Notes: generated from the sequence alone by a model not told the origin. Positions 8,281-24,017 are shown, counted from the first letter of the stretch. The stretch: 64,000 nt of DNA from Microbacterium testaceum (GCF_029761935.1 NZ_CP121699.1:620001-684000); one strand, 5' to 3'. Made by a program: numbers and translations.

Positions 8281-9059
8281 TGGCGCTGGCCGATCTCACG
8301 GCCGGAGCGGTAGAGGACGCCGAGGAGCGCGCGCAGTCGCGACCCCTCGCCGAGGTCGAACGCGATGCTCTCGCGCAGACGCCGGCGCGCGACGCGCTGG
8401 CGATGCTCGCCCCCGCCGACCGCGTGAAGATCATCGCCGAGGTCAAGCGCGCGAGCCCGTCTCGCGGAGACCTCGCGGCGATCCCCGACCCCGCCCGGCA
8501 GGCGCGCCTGTACGAAGAGGGCGGTGCGTCCGCGATCTCCGTGCTCACCGAGCGCCGCAAGTTCAAGGGCAGCCTCGCCGACCTCGAAGCCGTTCGTTCG
8601 GCCGTGAGCGTCCCGGTGCTGCGCAAGGACTTCATCGCGACGCCCTATCAGGTGCTCGAGGCCCGCGCCTCGGGGGCCGACCTCGTGCTGCTGATCGTCG
8701 CGGCCCTCGACCAGAAGACGCTCACCGAACTCTACGGTCTCGTCACCGACCTGGGCATGACCGCCCTCGTCGAGACGCACTCGGCCGACGAGCTCGAGCG
8801 TGCGTCGCAGCTGGGCGCGAAGCTCATCGGTGTGAACGCCCGCAACCTCTCGACCTTCGAGCTCGACCGCGACCTGTTCGGTTCGCTGGTCGAGCGTTTC
8901 CCCGCGGATGCCGTGAAGATCGCCGAATCGGCCGTCCTCGCCCCCGCCGATGTGGCGCACTACCGCGCGGCGGGTGCCGACGTCGTGCTCGTGGGCGAGG
9001 CCCTCGTCACCGGCGACCCCGTCGCCACGCTCCGCGCGTTCCTCCAGGAGACGTCATGA
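8280..9059 (+). CDS. trpC: Indole-3-glycerol phosphate synthase
   Basis: TrpC makes indole-3-glycerol phosphate from CdRP. The 259-residue TIM barrel has the family motifs [15 protein letters not shown] (catalytic Lys), VPVLRKDFI (catalytic Lys), [15 protein letters not shown] and [12 protein letters not shown]. The N-terminal [17 protein letters not shown] region is typical of the single-domain actinobacterial enzyme. The ATG overlaps the preceding stop, and the stop overlaps trpB (ATGA). No trpF or trpD is linked. Confidence 0.96.
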   Translation: MALADLTAGAVEDAEERAQSRPLAEVERDALAQTPARDALAMLAPADRVKIIAEVKRASPSRGDLAAIPDPARQARLYEEGGASAISVLTERRKFKGSLADLEAVRSAVSVPVLRKDFIATPYQVLEARASGADLVLLIVAALDQKTLTELYGLVTDLGMTALVETHSADELERASQLGAKLIGVNARNLSTFELDRDLFGSLVERFPADAVKIAESAVLAPADVAHYRAAGADVVLVGEALVTGDPVATLRAFLQETS

Positions 9060-10399
9060 CCACCGCTCCCACCCAGAACCTGCGCGATCAGAAGGGGCCG
9101 TTCTTCGGCGACTTCGGCGGGCGTTTCATGCCCGAATCGCTCATCGCCGCGATCGACGAACTCACCGCGGTCTACGAGTCGGCGATGGCCGACCCCGCGT
9201 TCCACACCGAGCTGCGCGCACTGCTTCACGACTACGCGGGCCGCCCCTCGGTGCTCACCGAGGTGCCGCGCTTCGCCGAGCACGCCGGAGGCGCGCGCGT
9301 CTTCCTCAAGCGCGAAGACCTCAACCACACCGGCTCGCACAAGATCAACAACGTGCTGGGCCAGGCACTGCTGACCAAGCGCCTCGGCAAGACGCGCGTG
9401 ATCGCCGAGACCGGTGCCGGTCAGCACGGCGTCGCCACCGCGACCGCCGCGGCCCTGTTCGGCCTCGAGTGCGTCGTCTACATGGGCGAGGTCGACACCG
9501 AGCGTCAGGCCCTCAACGTGGCCCGCATGCGCCTCCTCGGCGCCGAGGTGATCCCCGTCACGACCGGCTCGCGAACCCTGAAGGACGCGATCAACGAGGC
9601 CTACCGCGACTGGGTCGCCTCGGTCGAGACGACCAACTACATCTTCGGCACCGCCGCGGGCCCGCACCCGTTCCCGGCGATGGTGCGCGACTTCCAGAAG
9701 ATCATCGGCGAAGAGACGCGCGCCGAGTTCCTCGAGCGCCTCGGCCGCCTCCCCGACGCCGTGTTCGCGTGCGTCGGCGGCGGCTCCAACGCAATCGGCA
9801 TGTTTGACGCGTTCCTCGACGACGAGGGCGTGGCCCTCTACGGCGTCGAGGCGGCTGGTGACGGCGTCGACACTCCCAAGCACGCGGCCTCGATCGAGCG
9901 GGGTCGCCCCGGCGTCCTGCACGGCGCGCGCACCTACGTGCTGCAGGACGAAGACGGCCAGACCACCGAGTCGCACTCGATCTCGGCCGGCCTCGATTAC
10001 CCGGGCGTCGGTCCCGAGCACGCGTGGCTCGCCGACATCGGCCGTGCGCAGTACATCCCGGCCACCGACGACGAGGCGATGCAGGCCCTGCGTCTGCTCT
10101 CGCGCACCGAGGGCATCATCCCGGCGATCGAGTCGGCCCACGCCCTCGCCGGAGCCCTGCGCATCGGTCGCGAGTTGGGTCCGGATGCCGTGATCGCCAT
10201 CAACCTCTCGGGTCGCGGCGATAAGGACATGGACACCGCGGCGCGCTACTTCGACCTCTACGACGCCGAGCACGCACCCGAGGGCCCCGAGGGCGCCCCG
10301 CAGACGCGGGCGGCCGAGACCGTGGCATCCGCCCCCGGATCGCCCGTCGACGTGACCCCGGCTCCGGATGCCGCGAGCGGCGCGGGAGTCGAGCTGTGA
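9056..10399 (+). CDS. trpB: Tryptophan synthase beta subunit
   Basis: TrpB condenses indole and serine to tryptophan with PLP. The PLP lysine lies in [15 protein letters not shown], the catalytic Glu follows in AETGAGQHG, and the phosphate loop is [12 protein letters not shown]. At 447 residues it is longer than the usual 395-410: after the normal end ([15 protein letters not shown]) there are about 45 residues rich in Ala, Pro, Glu and Ser with no fold I recognise. trpA starts within the stop (GTGA). Confidence 0.96.
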   Translation: MTTAPTQNLRDQKGPFFGDFGGRFMPESLIAAIDELTAVYESAMADPAFHTELRALLHDYAGRPSVLTEVPRFAEHAGGARVFLKREDLNHTGSHKINNVLGQALLTKRLGKTRVIAETGAGQHGVATATAAALFGLECVVYMGEVDTERQALNVARMRLLGAEVIPVTTGSRTLKDAINEAYRDWVASVETTNYIFGTAAGPHPFPAMVRDFQKIIGEETRAEFLERLGRLPDAVFACVGGGSNAIGMFDAFLDDEGVALYGVEAAGDGVDTPKHAASIERGRPGVLHGARTYVLQDEDGQTTESHSISAGLDYPGVGPEHAWLADIGRAQYIPATDDEAMQALRLLSRTEGIIPAIESAHALAGALRIGRELGPDAVIAINLSGRGDKDMDTAARYFDLYDAEHAPEGPEGAPQTRAAETVASAPGSPVDVTPAPDAASGAGVEL

Positions 10400-11187
10400 C
10401 CTCCCGCGTTTCAGCGGCCATCGACGCCGCCCACGCCGAGGGCCGTGGCGCCTTCGTCGGCTACCTCCCCGCCGGTTTCCCCGACGTCGCCACGAGCATC
10501 GAGGCGGCCGTCGCGCTGGCCGAGGCCGGAGCCGACGTCATCGAGCTCGGCCCGCCCTACAGCGACCCGGTGATGGACGGTCTGGTCATCCAAGAGGCGA
10601 CGCAGACGGCGCTCGCGAACGGGTTCCGCATGCGCGACCTGTTCACGATCATCCGCGAGGTCACCGCGCGCACCGACGTGCCGATCCTCGTCATGACGTA
10701 CTGGAACCTCGTCGAGCAGTACGGCGTCGACCGCTACGCCGACGAGCTCGTCGCCGCGGGCGGTGCGGGCCTCATCACGCCCGATGTGACCCCGGATGCC
10801 GCGGCCCAGTGGATCGAGACGAGCACGCGCACCGGCCTCGACCGGGTGTTCCTCGCCGCCCCCACCTCGTCGGACGACCGGTTGAAGATGATCGTCGAGG
10901 CCTCCACAGGCTTCGTGTACACCGTCTCGACCATGGGCATCACGGGGGAGCGCGCTTCGCTCGACGCCGCCGCGCGAAGCCTGGTCGAGCGTCTGCGGTC
11001 CTTCGGCGCCGAGCACGCGTGCGTGGGTATCGGCATCTCGAACGCCGAGCAGGTGGCCGGAGTCGCGGAGTACGCCGACGGAGCGATCGTGGGGACGGCG
11101 CTGGTCAAGGCGCTCCGCGACGGCGGCGTCGAGGGTCTGTCGTCCCTCGCACGGGAGCTGTCGGCGGGCACCGCGCAGCGCGCCTAG
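10396..11187 (+). CDS. trpA: Tryptophan synthase alpha subunit
   Basis: TrpA cleaves indole-3-glycerol phosphate and channels indole to TrpB. The 263-residue barrel has the catalytic Glu in [15 protein letters not shown] and the catalytic Asp two helices later ([14 protein letters not shown] region), then [12 protein letters not shown] and [12 protein letters not shown]. The family usually reads ELGVPFSDPxADGP, so the Pro-Tyr in this loop is a mild variation. The GTG start overlaps the trpB stop. The last codons carry the -10 box (TAGACT) used by lgt. Confidence 0.95.
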   Translation: MTSRVSAAIDAAHAEGRGAFVGYLPAGFPDVATSIEAAVALAEAGADVIELGPPYSDPVMDGLVIQEATQTALANGFRMRDLFTIIREVTARTDVPILVMTYWNLVEQYGVDRYADELVAAGGAGLITPDVTPDAAAQWIETSTRTGLDRVFLAAPTSSDDRLKMIVEASTGFVYTVSTMGITGERASLDAAARSLVERLRSFGAEHACVGIGISNAEQVAGVAEYADGAIVGTALVKALRDGGVEGLSSLARELSAGTAQRA

Positions 11188-11197
11188 ACTCGATCCC
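11185..11197 (+). promoter_or_regulatory. -10 box for a leaderless lgt transcript, overlapping the trpA stop
   Basis: TAGACT (11185-11190) includes the TAG stop of trpA and is followed by seven bases and the ATG of lgt. Confidence 0.6.
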
Positions 11198-12202
11198 ATG
11201 ACGTTCGCCCTCTCGAGCGCCGCCTCCGGCGTGCTCGCCAGCATCCCGAGCCCGACCATCTCGTACGTCGACCTCGGTCCGCTCCGCATCCACTTCTATG
11301 CCCTGTGCATCGTCGCGGGCATCATCGTCGCGATCTTCCTCACGAACGCGCGCCTGACGCGTCGAGGCGCCGAGAAGTGGGTCGTCATCGACATCTGCCT
11401 GCTGGCGGTCCCGCTCGCGATCATCGTGGCCCGGATCTACCACGTGGCCACCCACGCGGGCTTCTACTTCGGTCCCGGCTCGAACCCGTGGAACATCACC
11501 CAGCCCGGATCGGTGTGGGCCATCTGGGAGGGCGGCATCGCCATCTACGGTGCCCTCATCGGCGGCGCGATCGGCGCCATCCTCGGGTGCAAGTGGACCG
11601 GCATCCGCTTCTGGACCTTCGCCGACGCGCTGGCGCCCGGCCTCATCATCGCCCAGGCCATGGGGCGCTTCGGCAACTGGTTCAATCAGGAGCTCTTCGG
11701 TCAGCCCACCGACCTGCCGTGGGGCCTCGAGATCGCTGCGGGAAACCCCGCCATTCCGGTCGGTCTGCCCACCGGCACGCTCTTCCACCCCACCTTCGCG
11801 TACGAGGTCATCTGGAACCTCCTGGGTGCCGCTGTCATCCTGTACGTCGGCAAGCGCTTCACCCTGCAGTGGGGCAAGCAGTTCGCGATCTACCTCGTCT
11901 GGTACTCCGCCGGTCGCATCGTGTGGGAGTCGATCCGCGTCGACCCGAGCGACATCATCCTGGGGCTGCGCACGAACGTGTGGGCCGCCATCTTCGGCGT
12001 GATCCTCGGCATCGTGATCTTCATCGTGCAGTCGCGCCGTCACCACGGCTACGAGCCCTCGCCGTACGTGCCCGGGCGCGAGTCGAAGGCTTCGGGGGCT
12101 GTAGACTCAGGCGACCCCTCTGACTTCGTCGACGTGAGCGAGCCGCCCGCGACGAGCGACACCGTCGGCACCGGCGCCACAAGCAGCCCCGCCACGAACT
12201 AA
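11198..12202 (+). CDS. lgt: Prolipoprotein diacylglyceryl transferase
   Basis: Lgt transfers diacylglycerol from phosphatidylglycerol to the lipobox cysteine of prelipoproteins, the first step of lipoprotein maturation. The 334-residue polytopic membrane protein carries the Lgt signature [20 protein letters not shown], and [12 protein letters not shown]. About 55 C-terminal residues after the last membrane segment are hydrophilic and low in complexity. lnt, the last enzyme of the pathway, is also here (40708-42285), as are at least two lipoprotein substrates. It can be transcribed with trpA or from its own leaderless promoter. Confidence 0.95.
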   Translation: MTFALSSAASGVLASIPSPTISYVDLGPLRIHFYALCIVAGIIVAIFLTNARLTRRGAEKWVVIDICLLAVPLAIIVARIYHVATHAGFYFGPGSNPWNITQPGSVWAIWEGGIAIYGALIGGAIGAILGCKWTGIRFWTFADALAPGLIIAQAMGRFGNWFNQELFGQPTDLPWGLEIAAGNPAIPVGLPTGTLFHPTFAYEVIWNLLGAAVILYVGKRFTLQWGKQFAIYLVWYSAGRIVWESIRVDPSDIILGLRTNVWAAIFGVILGIVIFIVQSRRHHGYEPSPYVPGRESKASGAVDSGDPSDFVDVSEPPATSDTVGTGATSSPATN

Positions 12203-12254
12203 CTCTCTGGGCCGACGTCGTCCCATTCGAAGCATCAACGTGAGGACGGTTGAT

Positions 12255-18291
<6,037 letters not shown>

Positions 18292-18300
18292 GCTGGCAAG

Positions 18301-18312
18301 GGCCGATCGGCC
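18301..18312. promoter_or_regulatory. Perfect 12-bp palindrome upstream of pyk
   Basis: GGCCGATCGGCC lies ten bases after a possible -10 box (TAAGCT, near 18290) and 34 bases before the pyk ATG, at the predicted transcription start. It could be an operator, but a palindrome this GC-rich can also occur by chance. Confidence 0.35.
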
Positions 18313-18345
18313 ACTTCCCGAAAATTTCACGGAGCTTGAAACCGG

Positions 18346-19791
18346 ATGAGACGCGCCAAGATCGTCGCAACACTCGGGCCCGCCACGTCGTCGTATGAGA
18401 TGGTTCGCGCCATCATCGACGCCGGTGTGGATGTCGCCCGCCTCAACCTGAGCCACGGAGATTACTCCGTGCACGACGCCAACTTCGCCAACGTGCGCAA
18501 GGCGGCAGAAGACGCCGGACGCCCGGTCGCGGCCCTCGTCGACCTGCAGGGCCCGAAGATCCGCCTCGGCAAGTTCGAGAACGGTCCCCACGACCTGCTG
18601 CCCGGTGACATCTTCAAGATCACCATCGACGACATCCTCGGCACCAAAGAGATCGTCGGCACGACCTTCAAGGGTCTGCCCCAGGACGTCCGCCCCGGCG
18701 ACTTCCTGCTGATCGACGACGGCAAGGTCCGCGTCGAGGTCGTCGAGACCGACGGCACCGTCGTGACCACCAAGGTCATCGTCGGCGGCCCGGTCTCGAA
18801 CAACAAGGGCATCAACCTGCCCGGCGTGGCCGTGAACGTCCCCGCACTGAGCGAGAAGGACGAGGCGGACCTCCGCTGGGGCCTGAACGCCGGCGCCGAC
18901 CTCATCGCCCTGTCGTTCGTCCGCGACGCCAAGGACATCGAGCGCGTGCACGAGATCATGGCCGAAGAGGGGCGCTACGTGCCCGTCATCGCCAAGATCG
19001 AGAAACCGCAGGCGGTCGACAACCTCGAGGAGATCATCGACGCCTTCGACGGCATCATGGTCGCCCGCGGCGACCTCGGTGTCGAGCTGCCCCTCGAGGC
19101 CGTCCCGATCGTGCAGAAGCGCGCCGTCGAACTCGCCCGCCGCATGGCCAAGCCCGTCATCGTCGCGACGCAGATGCTCGAGTCGATGATCAACAGCCCG
19201 GTCCCCACGCGCGCCGAAACCAGCGACGTCGCCAACGCCGTCCTCGACGGTGCGGACGCGGTCATGCTCTCGGGCGAGACCAGCGTCGGCGACTACCCGG
19301 TCGTGGTCGTCGAGACCATGGCGCGCATCGTCGCGTCCACCGAGGAGCACGGTCTCGAGCGCATCGCGCCGCTGACCAACAAGCCCCGCACGCAGGGTGG
19401 CGCCATCACGCTCGCCGCCGTCGAGGTGGCCGACTTCGTCGAGGCGAAGTTCCTCTGCGTGTTCACCGAGTCGGGTGACTCGGCGCGCCGCATGTCGCGT
19501 CTGCGTTCGACCATCCCCATGATCGCGTTCACGCCCGAGCCCGGCATCCGCCGTCGCCTCGCGCTGACGTGGGGCGTGCGCTCCACGCTGGTGGAGCACG
19601 TGTCGCACACCGACAAGATGTTTCTGCAGGTCGACGACTACCTGCTCTCGCACAAGCTGGCCGAGGTGGGGGACAAGGTCGTCGTGATCTCCGGTTCCCC
19701 TCCCGGAATCGCGGGCTCGACGAACGACCTGCGCGTCCACCGCGTGGGCGACGCCGTGCACGGCGCAGCGCCCGTCTACAAAGAGGTCTGA
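18346..19791 (+). CDS. pyk: Pyruvate kinase
   Basis: Pyruvate kinase makes ATP and pyruvate from phosphoenolpyruvate, the last glycolytic step. The 481-residue product starts MRRAKIVATLGPATSS and has VARLNLSHGDY, the catalytic-lysine motif VIAKIEKPQAVDNLEEI, and the Mg-binding MVARGDLGVELPLEAVPIVQ. The C-terminal allosteric domain is complete. It follows gltD after 54 bases, an arrangement conserved in the family, and is closed by a strong hairpin. Confidence 0.97.
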   Translation: MRRAKIVATLGPATSSYEMVRAIIDAGVDVARLNLSHGDYSVHDANFANVRKAAEDAGRPVAALVDLQGPKIRLGKFENGPHDLLPGDIFKITIDDILGTKEIVGTTFKGLPQDVRPGDFLLIDDGKVRVEVVETDGTVVTTKVIVGGPVSNNKGINLPGVAVNVPALSEKDEADLRWGLNAGADLIALSFVRDAKDIERVHEIMAEEGRYVPVIAKIEKPQAVDNLEEIIDAFDGIMVARGDLGVELPLEAVPIVQKRAVELARRMAKPVIVATQMLESMINSPVPTRAETSDVANAVLDGADAVMLSGETSVGDYPVVVVETMARIVASTEEHGLERIAPLTNKPRTQGGAITLAAVEVADFVEAKFLCVFTESGDSARRMSRLRSTIPMIAFTPEPGIRRRLALTWGVRSTLVEHVSHTDKMFLQVDDYLLSHKLAEVGDKVVVISGSPPGIAGSTNDLRVHRVGDAVHGAAPVYKEV

Positions 19792-19795
19792 GCCT

Positions 19796-19833
19796 CGAAG
19801 ACGCGCGCCGGGTCCGCCCGGCGCGCGTCTTCG
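19796..19833. terminator. Strong hairpin terminator after pyk
   Basis: A perfect 17-bp stem (19796-19812 with 19817-19833, arm CGAAGACGCGCGCCGGG) with a four-base loop, directly after the pyk stop. It isolates the downstream tRNA. Confidence 0.9.
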
Positions 19834-19880
19834 CGTTCCCACCCCGGTCTCACCGCCGGTAAGTTGGGAGGGCAACACCT

Positions 19881-19961
19881 GCCGGTGTGGCGGAATGGCA
19901 GACGCGGGGCACTCAAAATGCTCTGTCGAAAGACGTGTGGGTTCGAGTCCCACCACCGGTA
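19881..19961 (+). tRNA. tRNA-Leu (anticodon CAA)
   Basis: A class II tRNA of 81 bases. The acceptor arm GCCGGTG (19881-19887) pairs with CACCGGT (19954-19960, one G-U), and the discriminator is A. The D-arm segment is TGGCGGAATGGCAGACGC. The anticodon loop CTCAAAA gives CAA, reading UUG. The long variable arm folds as GTC GAAA GAC, and the T-arm is GTGGG TTCGAGT CCCAC. The CCA end is not fully encoded. A TAAGTT box at 19860 is a likely -10. Confidence 0.95.
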
Positions 19962-20020
19962 CCCGTGACAGCACCCGAGTGATGGGGGCTGCGATCCGGG
20001 GCTTCTGGCCCCCGCAGACT

Positions 20021-20032
20021 TAGGATGGTTCC
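20021..20032 (+). promoter_or_regulatory. -10 box for a leaderless pdtaR transcript
   Basis: TAGGAT (20021-20026), then six bases, then the GTG start. Confidence 0.7.
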
Positions 20033-20653
20033 GTGACTGATCAAGAAGCCGTTCCGGCCAGCGCTCCGGCCGCTCCCCGACGCGTCGTCGTCGCGGAAGA
20101 CGAGTCGCTCATCCGCCTCGACATCGTCGAGATCCTCCGCGACAACGGCTTCGACGTCGTCGGCGAGGCCGGCGACGGTGAGACCGCCGTCCAGCTCGCG
20201 ACCGAGCTGCGCCCCGATCTGGTGATCATGGACGTCAAGATGCCGCAGCTCGACGGCATCAGCGCCGCCGAGAAGCTCAGTAAGAACCACATCGCCCCGG
20301 TCGTGCTGCTCACCGCCTTCAGCCAGAAGGAGCTCGTCGAGCGGGCCAGCGAGGCCGGCGCTCTGGCGTACGTGGTCAAGCCCTTCACCCCCAACGACCT
20401 GCTCCCCGCGATCGAGATCGCCCTCGCCCGCTACGAGCAGATCATCACGCTCGAGGCCGAGGTCGCCGACATGGTCGAGCGCTTCGAGACCCGCAAGCTC
20501 GTCGACCGGGCCAAGGGCCTGCTCAACGAGAAGATGGGTCTGAGCGAGCCCGAGGCCTTCCGCTGGATCCAGAAGGCGTCGATGGACCGCCGCCTCACCA
20601 TGCAGGACGTCGCCAAGGCGATCATCGAGCAGCTCGCCCCCAAGAAGGGCTGA
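20033..20653 (+). CDS. pdtaR: ANTAR-domain response regulator (PdtaR-like)
   Basis: A 206-residue response regulator. The receiver domain (about 15-135) has the acidic pair in VVVAEDESLIRLD, the phosphoacceptor Asp67 in LVIMDVKMPQLDG, and the switch Lys in YVVKPF. A coiled linker leads to a C-terminal ANTAR domain (about 145-200, RAKGLLNEKMGLSEPEAFRWIQ). ANTAR regulators bind paired RNA hairpins and act by antitermination or by controlling translation. In mycobacteria the orthologue lies in the same pyk-polA neighbourhood and is controlled by the kinase PdtaS, which is not present here. The GTG lies six bases after TAGGAT. Confidence 0.9.
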   Translation: MTDQEAVPASAPAAPRRVVVAEDESLIRLDIVEILRDNGFDVVGEAGDGETAVQLATELRPDLVIMDVKMPQLDGISAAEKLSKNHIAPVVLLTAFSQKELVERASEAGALAYVVKPFTPNDLLPAIEIALARYEQIITLEAEVADMVERFETRKLVDRAKGLLNEKMGLSEPEAFRWIQKASMDRRLTMQDVAKAIIEQLAPKKG

Positions 20654-20665
20654 GCGAGACCTCTT

Positions 20666-20703
20666 CGAGAAATGGATGCCACTGAGGTGGCATCCATTTC
20701 TCG
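20666..20703. terminator. Bidirectional terminator between pdtaR and the thioesterase gene
   Basis: A perfect 17-bp stem (20666-20682 with 20687-20703, arm CGAGAAATGGATGCCAC) with loop TGAG, followed by TTT, between convergent genes. The stem contains one copy each of GGATGCC and GGCATCC, a word overrepresented in this window. Confidence 0.92.
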
Positions 20704-20727
20704 TTTCCGCCGCGAGAGTCGGGGCGG

Positions 20728-21159
20728 TCAGCGCGCGGGGGCGTCCTTGATCATGTTCGTGATCCGGATCGTCGAGCACCGACGACCCTGTTCGTCGGAC
20801 ACCGCGATCTCGTGCACCGTGAGCGAGCGGCCGAGGTGGATCGGGGTGCACACACCCGTGACGATGCCCGACGTGGCCGAGCGGGTGTGCGTGGCGTTGA
20901 TATCGATGCCGACCGCGAGCTTGCCCGACCCCGCGTAGAGGTTCGCCGCCATCGAGCCCAGCGACTCGCCGAGGACGACGTACGCACCGCCGTGAAGCAG
21001 GCCGACCGGCTGGGTGTTGCCCTCGACCGGCATGGTCGCGACGCTGCGCTCCACCGAGAACTCGACCCACTCGATGCCCATCTTCTCGGCGAGGGCGCCC
21101 ATGCCGCGCTCCTTCGCCCAGTCGAGGCCGGGGGACGTTTCGGGAGTCGTGGAGCTCAT
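20728..21159 (-). CDS. PaaI-type hotdog-fold thioesterase
   Basis: A 143-residue single-domain hotdog protein, likely hydrolysing an acyl-CoA. The family features are the central-helix segment GLLHGGAYVVLGESLGSMAA, then GIDINATHTRSATSGIV and TVHEIAVSDEQGR. The substrate cannot be told from sequence. The start could be either of two adjacent ATGs (21159 or 21162). It faces pdtaR across a shared terminator and is divergent from polA. Confidence 0.85.
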   Translation of the reverse strand: MSSTTPETSPGLDWAKERGMGALAEKMGIEWVEFSVERSVATMPVEGNTQPVGLLHGGAYVVLGESLGSMAANLYAGSGKLAVGIDINATHTRSATSGIVTGVCTPIHLGRSLTVHEIAVSDEQGRRCSTIRITNMIKDAPAR

Positions 21160-21210
21160 CATCGCCTTCGTCGATCGGGCCGGGGCCGGGGGACTGTCCG
21201 TGGTTCTCGT

Positions 21211-21222
21211 TACGCTGGAGGG
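21211..21222 (+). promoter_or_regulatory. -10 box for a leaderless polA transcript
   Basis: TACGCT (21211-21216), then six bases (GGAGGG), then GTG. The GGAGG lies too close to the start to act as a ribosome-binding site, so the spacing favours leaderless initiation. Confidence 0.6.
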
Positions 21223-23859
21223 GTGACGGATGCCGAAAAGCCTACTCTCCTCGTCGTCGACGGCCATTCGCTGGCGTATCGGGCGTTCTACGCCCTGCCG
21301 GTCGACAACTTCTCGACCAAGGACGGCCAGCACACCAACGGCATCTACGGGTTCCTGTCGATGTTCGTGAACCTCGTGAAGGCCGAGAAACCCACGCATC
21401 TCGCCGTGGCGTTCGACACCTCGCGGCAGTCGTTCCGGACGCGCGAGTACGCCGAGTACAAGGCCAACCGCAGCGAGTCTCCCGCCGAGTTCAAGGGGCA
21501 GATCCCGCTGCTGCAGGACTGCCTGCGCGCGATGGGCGTGCCGGTGCTGGCGAAAGAGGACTTCGAGGCCGATGACATCCTCGCCACGCTCGCGACGCAG
21601 GGCGAGCAGCAGGGCTTCGAGGTGCTCGTCTGCTCGGGCGATCGCGACACCATCCAGCTCGTCACCGACGACGTCACGCTGCTCTACCCGAACGTCCAGG
21701 GCGTCTCGCAGCTCAAGCGCTACGACACCGCCGCCGTGATCGAGAAGTACGGCCTGCCGCCCGCGCAGTATCCCGAGATCGCCGCCCTCGTCGGCGAGAC
21801 GAGCGACAACCTGCCGGGCGTGCCGAAGGTGGGCGAGAAGACCGCGGTCAAGTGGCTCACCCAGTGGGGCTCCCTCGATGCGCTGCTCGACAACGCCGAC
21901 AAGATCACCGGCGTGGTGGGCGGCAACCTCCGCGAGCACATCGACGGCGTGCGCCGCAACCGCGCGCTCAACCGCCTGCTGCGCGACGTCGAGCTGCCCG
22001 TCGGCCCCGGCGACCTCAAGATGCACCCGCTCGATGCGCAGGCCGTTCGCGACATCTTCGCGCGCCTCGAGTTCCGCACCCTGTTGCCGCGCGTGTTCGA
22101 CGCCCTCGGCGGAGACGCCGGCATCGTCGAAGAGCAGCGCCCCACCGCCACCGCTCCGACGCCCTCGCGGCTCGACGCCACGGCCTTGGCCGCATGGACG
22201 GCCGCAGCGACCGGCGAGGTCGGGGTCACCGTCACACTGGCCGGCGGCGCGCCCACCGCGATCGGACTCGCCTCGGGCGACACCGCGGTCGAAGCCGAGT
22301 GGTCGCCGGCGGTGCGCGACGCGCTGGCCGAGTGGCTGGCATCCGACGCTCCCAAGGTCTTCGCCGACGCGAAGCCGCAGATCAAGGCGCTCGCTCGCGA
22401 GGGTGTGGCCGTCGGCGGCGTGGCGTTCGACGTGATCCTCGCCGGGTGGCTCGTGCGCCCGAGCTTCCCTGACAAGACGCTCGGCGATCTCGTGGAGCGC
22501 ATGCTCGACGAGAAGCTGCCGGTCGCCGATCCGACCCAGTTGGTTCCCGAGACCGAGGGCGCGACCTCGAGCCAGCTGTCGTGGTTCACGCGCCGCGTCG
22601 CCGAGGCGCAGCGCGCCGATATGCCCGAGTCGGTCGCGAGCTTGCTCGACGACATCGAGCTGCCGACCCTCACCGCCTTGGCCGACATGGAGCTCGCGGG
22701 TGTCGCGGTGTCGCACGAGAAGCTCTCGAGCTTCTCAGCCGAGCTCGGGGCCCGCGCCGATGCCCTCGCCCGCGACGCCTACGCCGCGATCGGTCACGAG
22801 GTGAATCTCGGTTCGCCCAAGCAGCTGCAGGAGGTCCTGTTCGACGAGCTGCAGCTGCCGAAGACCCGCAAGACCAAGAGTGGGTACACGACGGATGCCG
22901 CGGCCCTCGCCGACCTGCAAGAGAGCGCCGACCACCCGTTCCTCGACCTGCTGCTGCGCCACCGCGAGGCCACGAAGCTGAAGCAGATCATCGACGCGCT
23001 CGACACCGCCACCGGGGCTGACGGTCGCATTCACACGACCTACGTGCAGACCGGCAGCCAGACGGGGCGCCTGTCGAGCACCGACCCGAACCTGCAGAAC
23101 ATCCCGATCCGCACCGAAGAGAGCCGTCGCATCCGCGCAGCGTTCGTGGTGGGCGAGGGCTACGAGACGCTCCTGACCGCCGACTACTCGCAGATCGAGA
23201 TGCGCATCATGGCGCACCTGTCGGGCGACCCCGGGCTCATCGAGGCCTTCAACTCGGGTGAAGACCTGCACCGCTTCGTCGGCGCACGAGTCTTCGGCGT
23301 CGAGCCCGCCGAGGTCACCCCGGCCATGCGCACGAAGGTCAAGGCGATGTCGTACGGCCTGGTCTACGGCCTGTCGGCGTTCGGCCTGTCGAAGCAGTTG
23401 CGCATCGAGCAGTCCGAGGCCAAGAAGCTCATGCTCGAGTACTTCGCCCGCTTCGGAGCGGTGCGCGACTACCTGCGCGGGTCGGTCGAGCAGGCCCGCC
23501 AAGACGGTTACACCGAGACGATCTTCGGGCGTCGTCGGCCGTTCCCCGACCTCACGAGCATGAACCGCGTGCTGCGCGAGAACGCCGAGCGCGCCGCGCT
23601 CAATGCGCCGATTCAGGGCAGCGCCGCCGACATCATGAAGGTCGCGCTGTTCCACATTGAGCGCGACCTCGCCGACGCCGAGCTGCGCTCGCGCGTGCTA
23701 CTGCAGATCCACGATGAGCTCGTCGTCGAGGTCGCGGCGGGGGAGTGGGATGACGTCGAGAAGATCGTGCGCGCGCGCATGGCCGACGCCGCCGACCTGT
23801 CGGTTCCGCTCGACGTGCAGATCGGCCGCGGCGGCGACTGGGACGAGGCCGGGCACTAG
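21223..23859 (+). CDS. polA: DNA polymerase I with an inactive proofreading domain
   Basis: A family A polymerase of 878 residues for Okazaki fragment processing and repair. The N-terminal 5'-3' exonuclease domain (about 1-300) has LLVVDGHSLAYRAFYAL and EADDILATLA. The C-terminal polymerase has TADYSQIEMRIMAHLSG, the O-helix (TPAMRTKVKAMSYGLVYG) and LLQIHDELVVEV. In the middle domain the acidic DxE metal site of E. coli proofreading is replaced by GVTVTLAGGAP, so 3'-5' exonuclease activity is probably absent, as in many Actinobacteria. The GTG gives the family start TLLVVDGHS after seven residues. Confidence 0.96.
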   Translation: MTDAEKPTLLVVDGHSLAYRAFYALPVDNFSTKDGQHTNGIYGFLSMFVNLVKAEKPTHLAVAFDTSRQSFRTREYAEYKANRSESPAEFKGQIPLLQDCLRAMGVPVLAKEDFEADDILATLATQGEQQGFEVLVCSGDRDTIQLVTDDVTLLYPNVQGVSQLKRYDTAAVIEKYGLPPAQYPEIAALVGETSDNLPGVPKVGEKTAVKWLTQWGSLDALLDNADKITGVVGGNLREHIDGVRRNRALNRLLRDVELPVGPGDLKMHPLDAQAVRDIFARLEFRTLLPRVFDALGGDAGIVEEQRPTATAPTPSRLDATALAAWTAAATGEVGVTVTLAGGAPTAIGLASGDTAVEAEWSPAVRDALAEWLASDAPKVFADAKPQIKALAREGVAVGGVAFDVILAGWLVRPSFPDKTLGDLVERMLDEKLPVADPTQLVPETEGATSSQLSWFTRRVAEAQRADMPESVASLLDDIELPTLTALADMELAGVAVSHEKLSSFSAELGARADALARDAYAAIGHEVNLGSPKQLQEVLFDELQLPKTRKTKSGYTTDAAALADLQESADHPFLDLLLRHREATKLKQIIDALDTATGADGRIHTTYVQTGSQTGRLSSTDPNLQNIPIRTEESRRIRAAFVVGEGYETLLTADYSQIEMRIMAHLSGDPGLIEAFNSGEDLHRFVGARVFGVEPAEVTPAMRTKVKAMSYGLVYGLSAFGLSKQLRIEQSEAKKLMLEYFARFGAVRDYLRGSVEQARQDGYTETIFGRRRPFPDLTSMNRVLRENAERAALNAPIQGSAADIMKVALFHIERDLADAELRSRVLLQIHDELVVEVAAGEWDDVEKIVRARMADAADLSVPLDVQIGRGGDWDEAGH

Positions 23860-23889
23860 CACCCGCGTCGCCGCGGCCCGACACGAAGC

Positions 23890-23968
23890 CCGGAGCGCGG
23901 CATCCGGAACCGCCGACGAGGCGGTGGCCGAGTGCGCGCCGTCGGGCCGGGGCGCGGCATCCCGAACC
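23890..23968. repeat. Pair of 22-bp direct repeats between polA and the DUF885 gene
   Basis: Bases 23890-23911 and 23947-23968 match at 20 of 22 positions (cores GGCATCCGGAACC and GGCATCCCGAACC), 57 bases apart. A short inverted pair (CGGCCCGAC and GTCGGGCCG) flanks part of them. The function is not apparent. Confidence 0.5.
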
Positions 23969-24005
23969 ACCCGTTGGGGGGCGTGCGCGGGCGCCGCGCC
24001 TTCCC

Positions 24006-24017
24006 TAGGCTCGGAGG
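24006..24017 (+). promoter_or_regulatory. -10 box for a leaderless DUF885 gene transcript
   Basis: TAGGCT (24006-24011), then six bases (CGGAGG), then ATG. The GGAGG touches the start codon and is too near to work as a ribosome-binding site. Confidence 0.6.

Noticed and set aside
12240..12254. In-frame GTG as the gltB start
   Set aside because: ATG 12255 has GAGGA at suitable spacing, while the GTG has no ribosome-binding site and no TANNNT at 6-7 bases.
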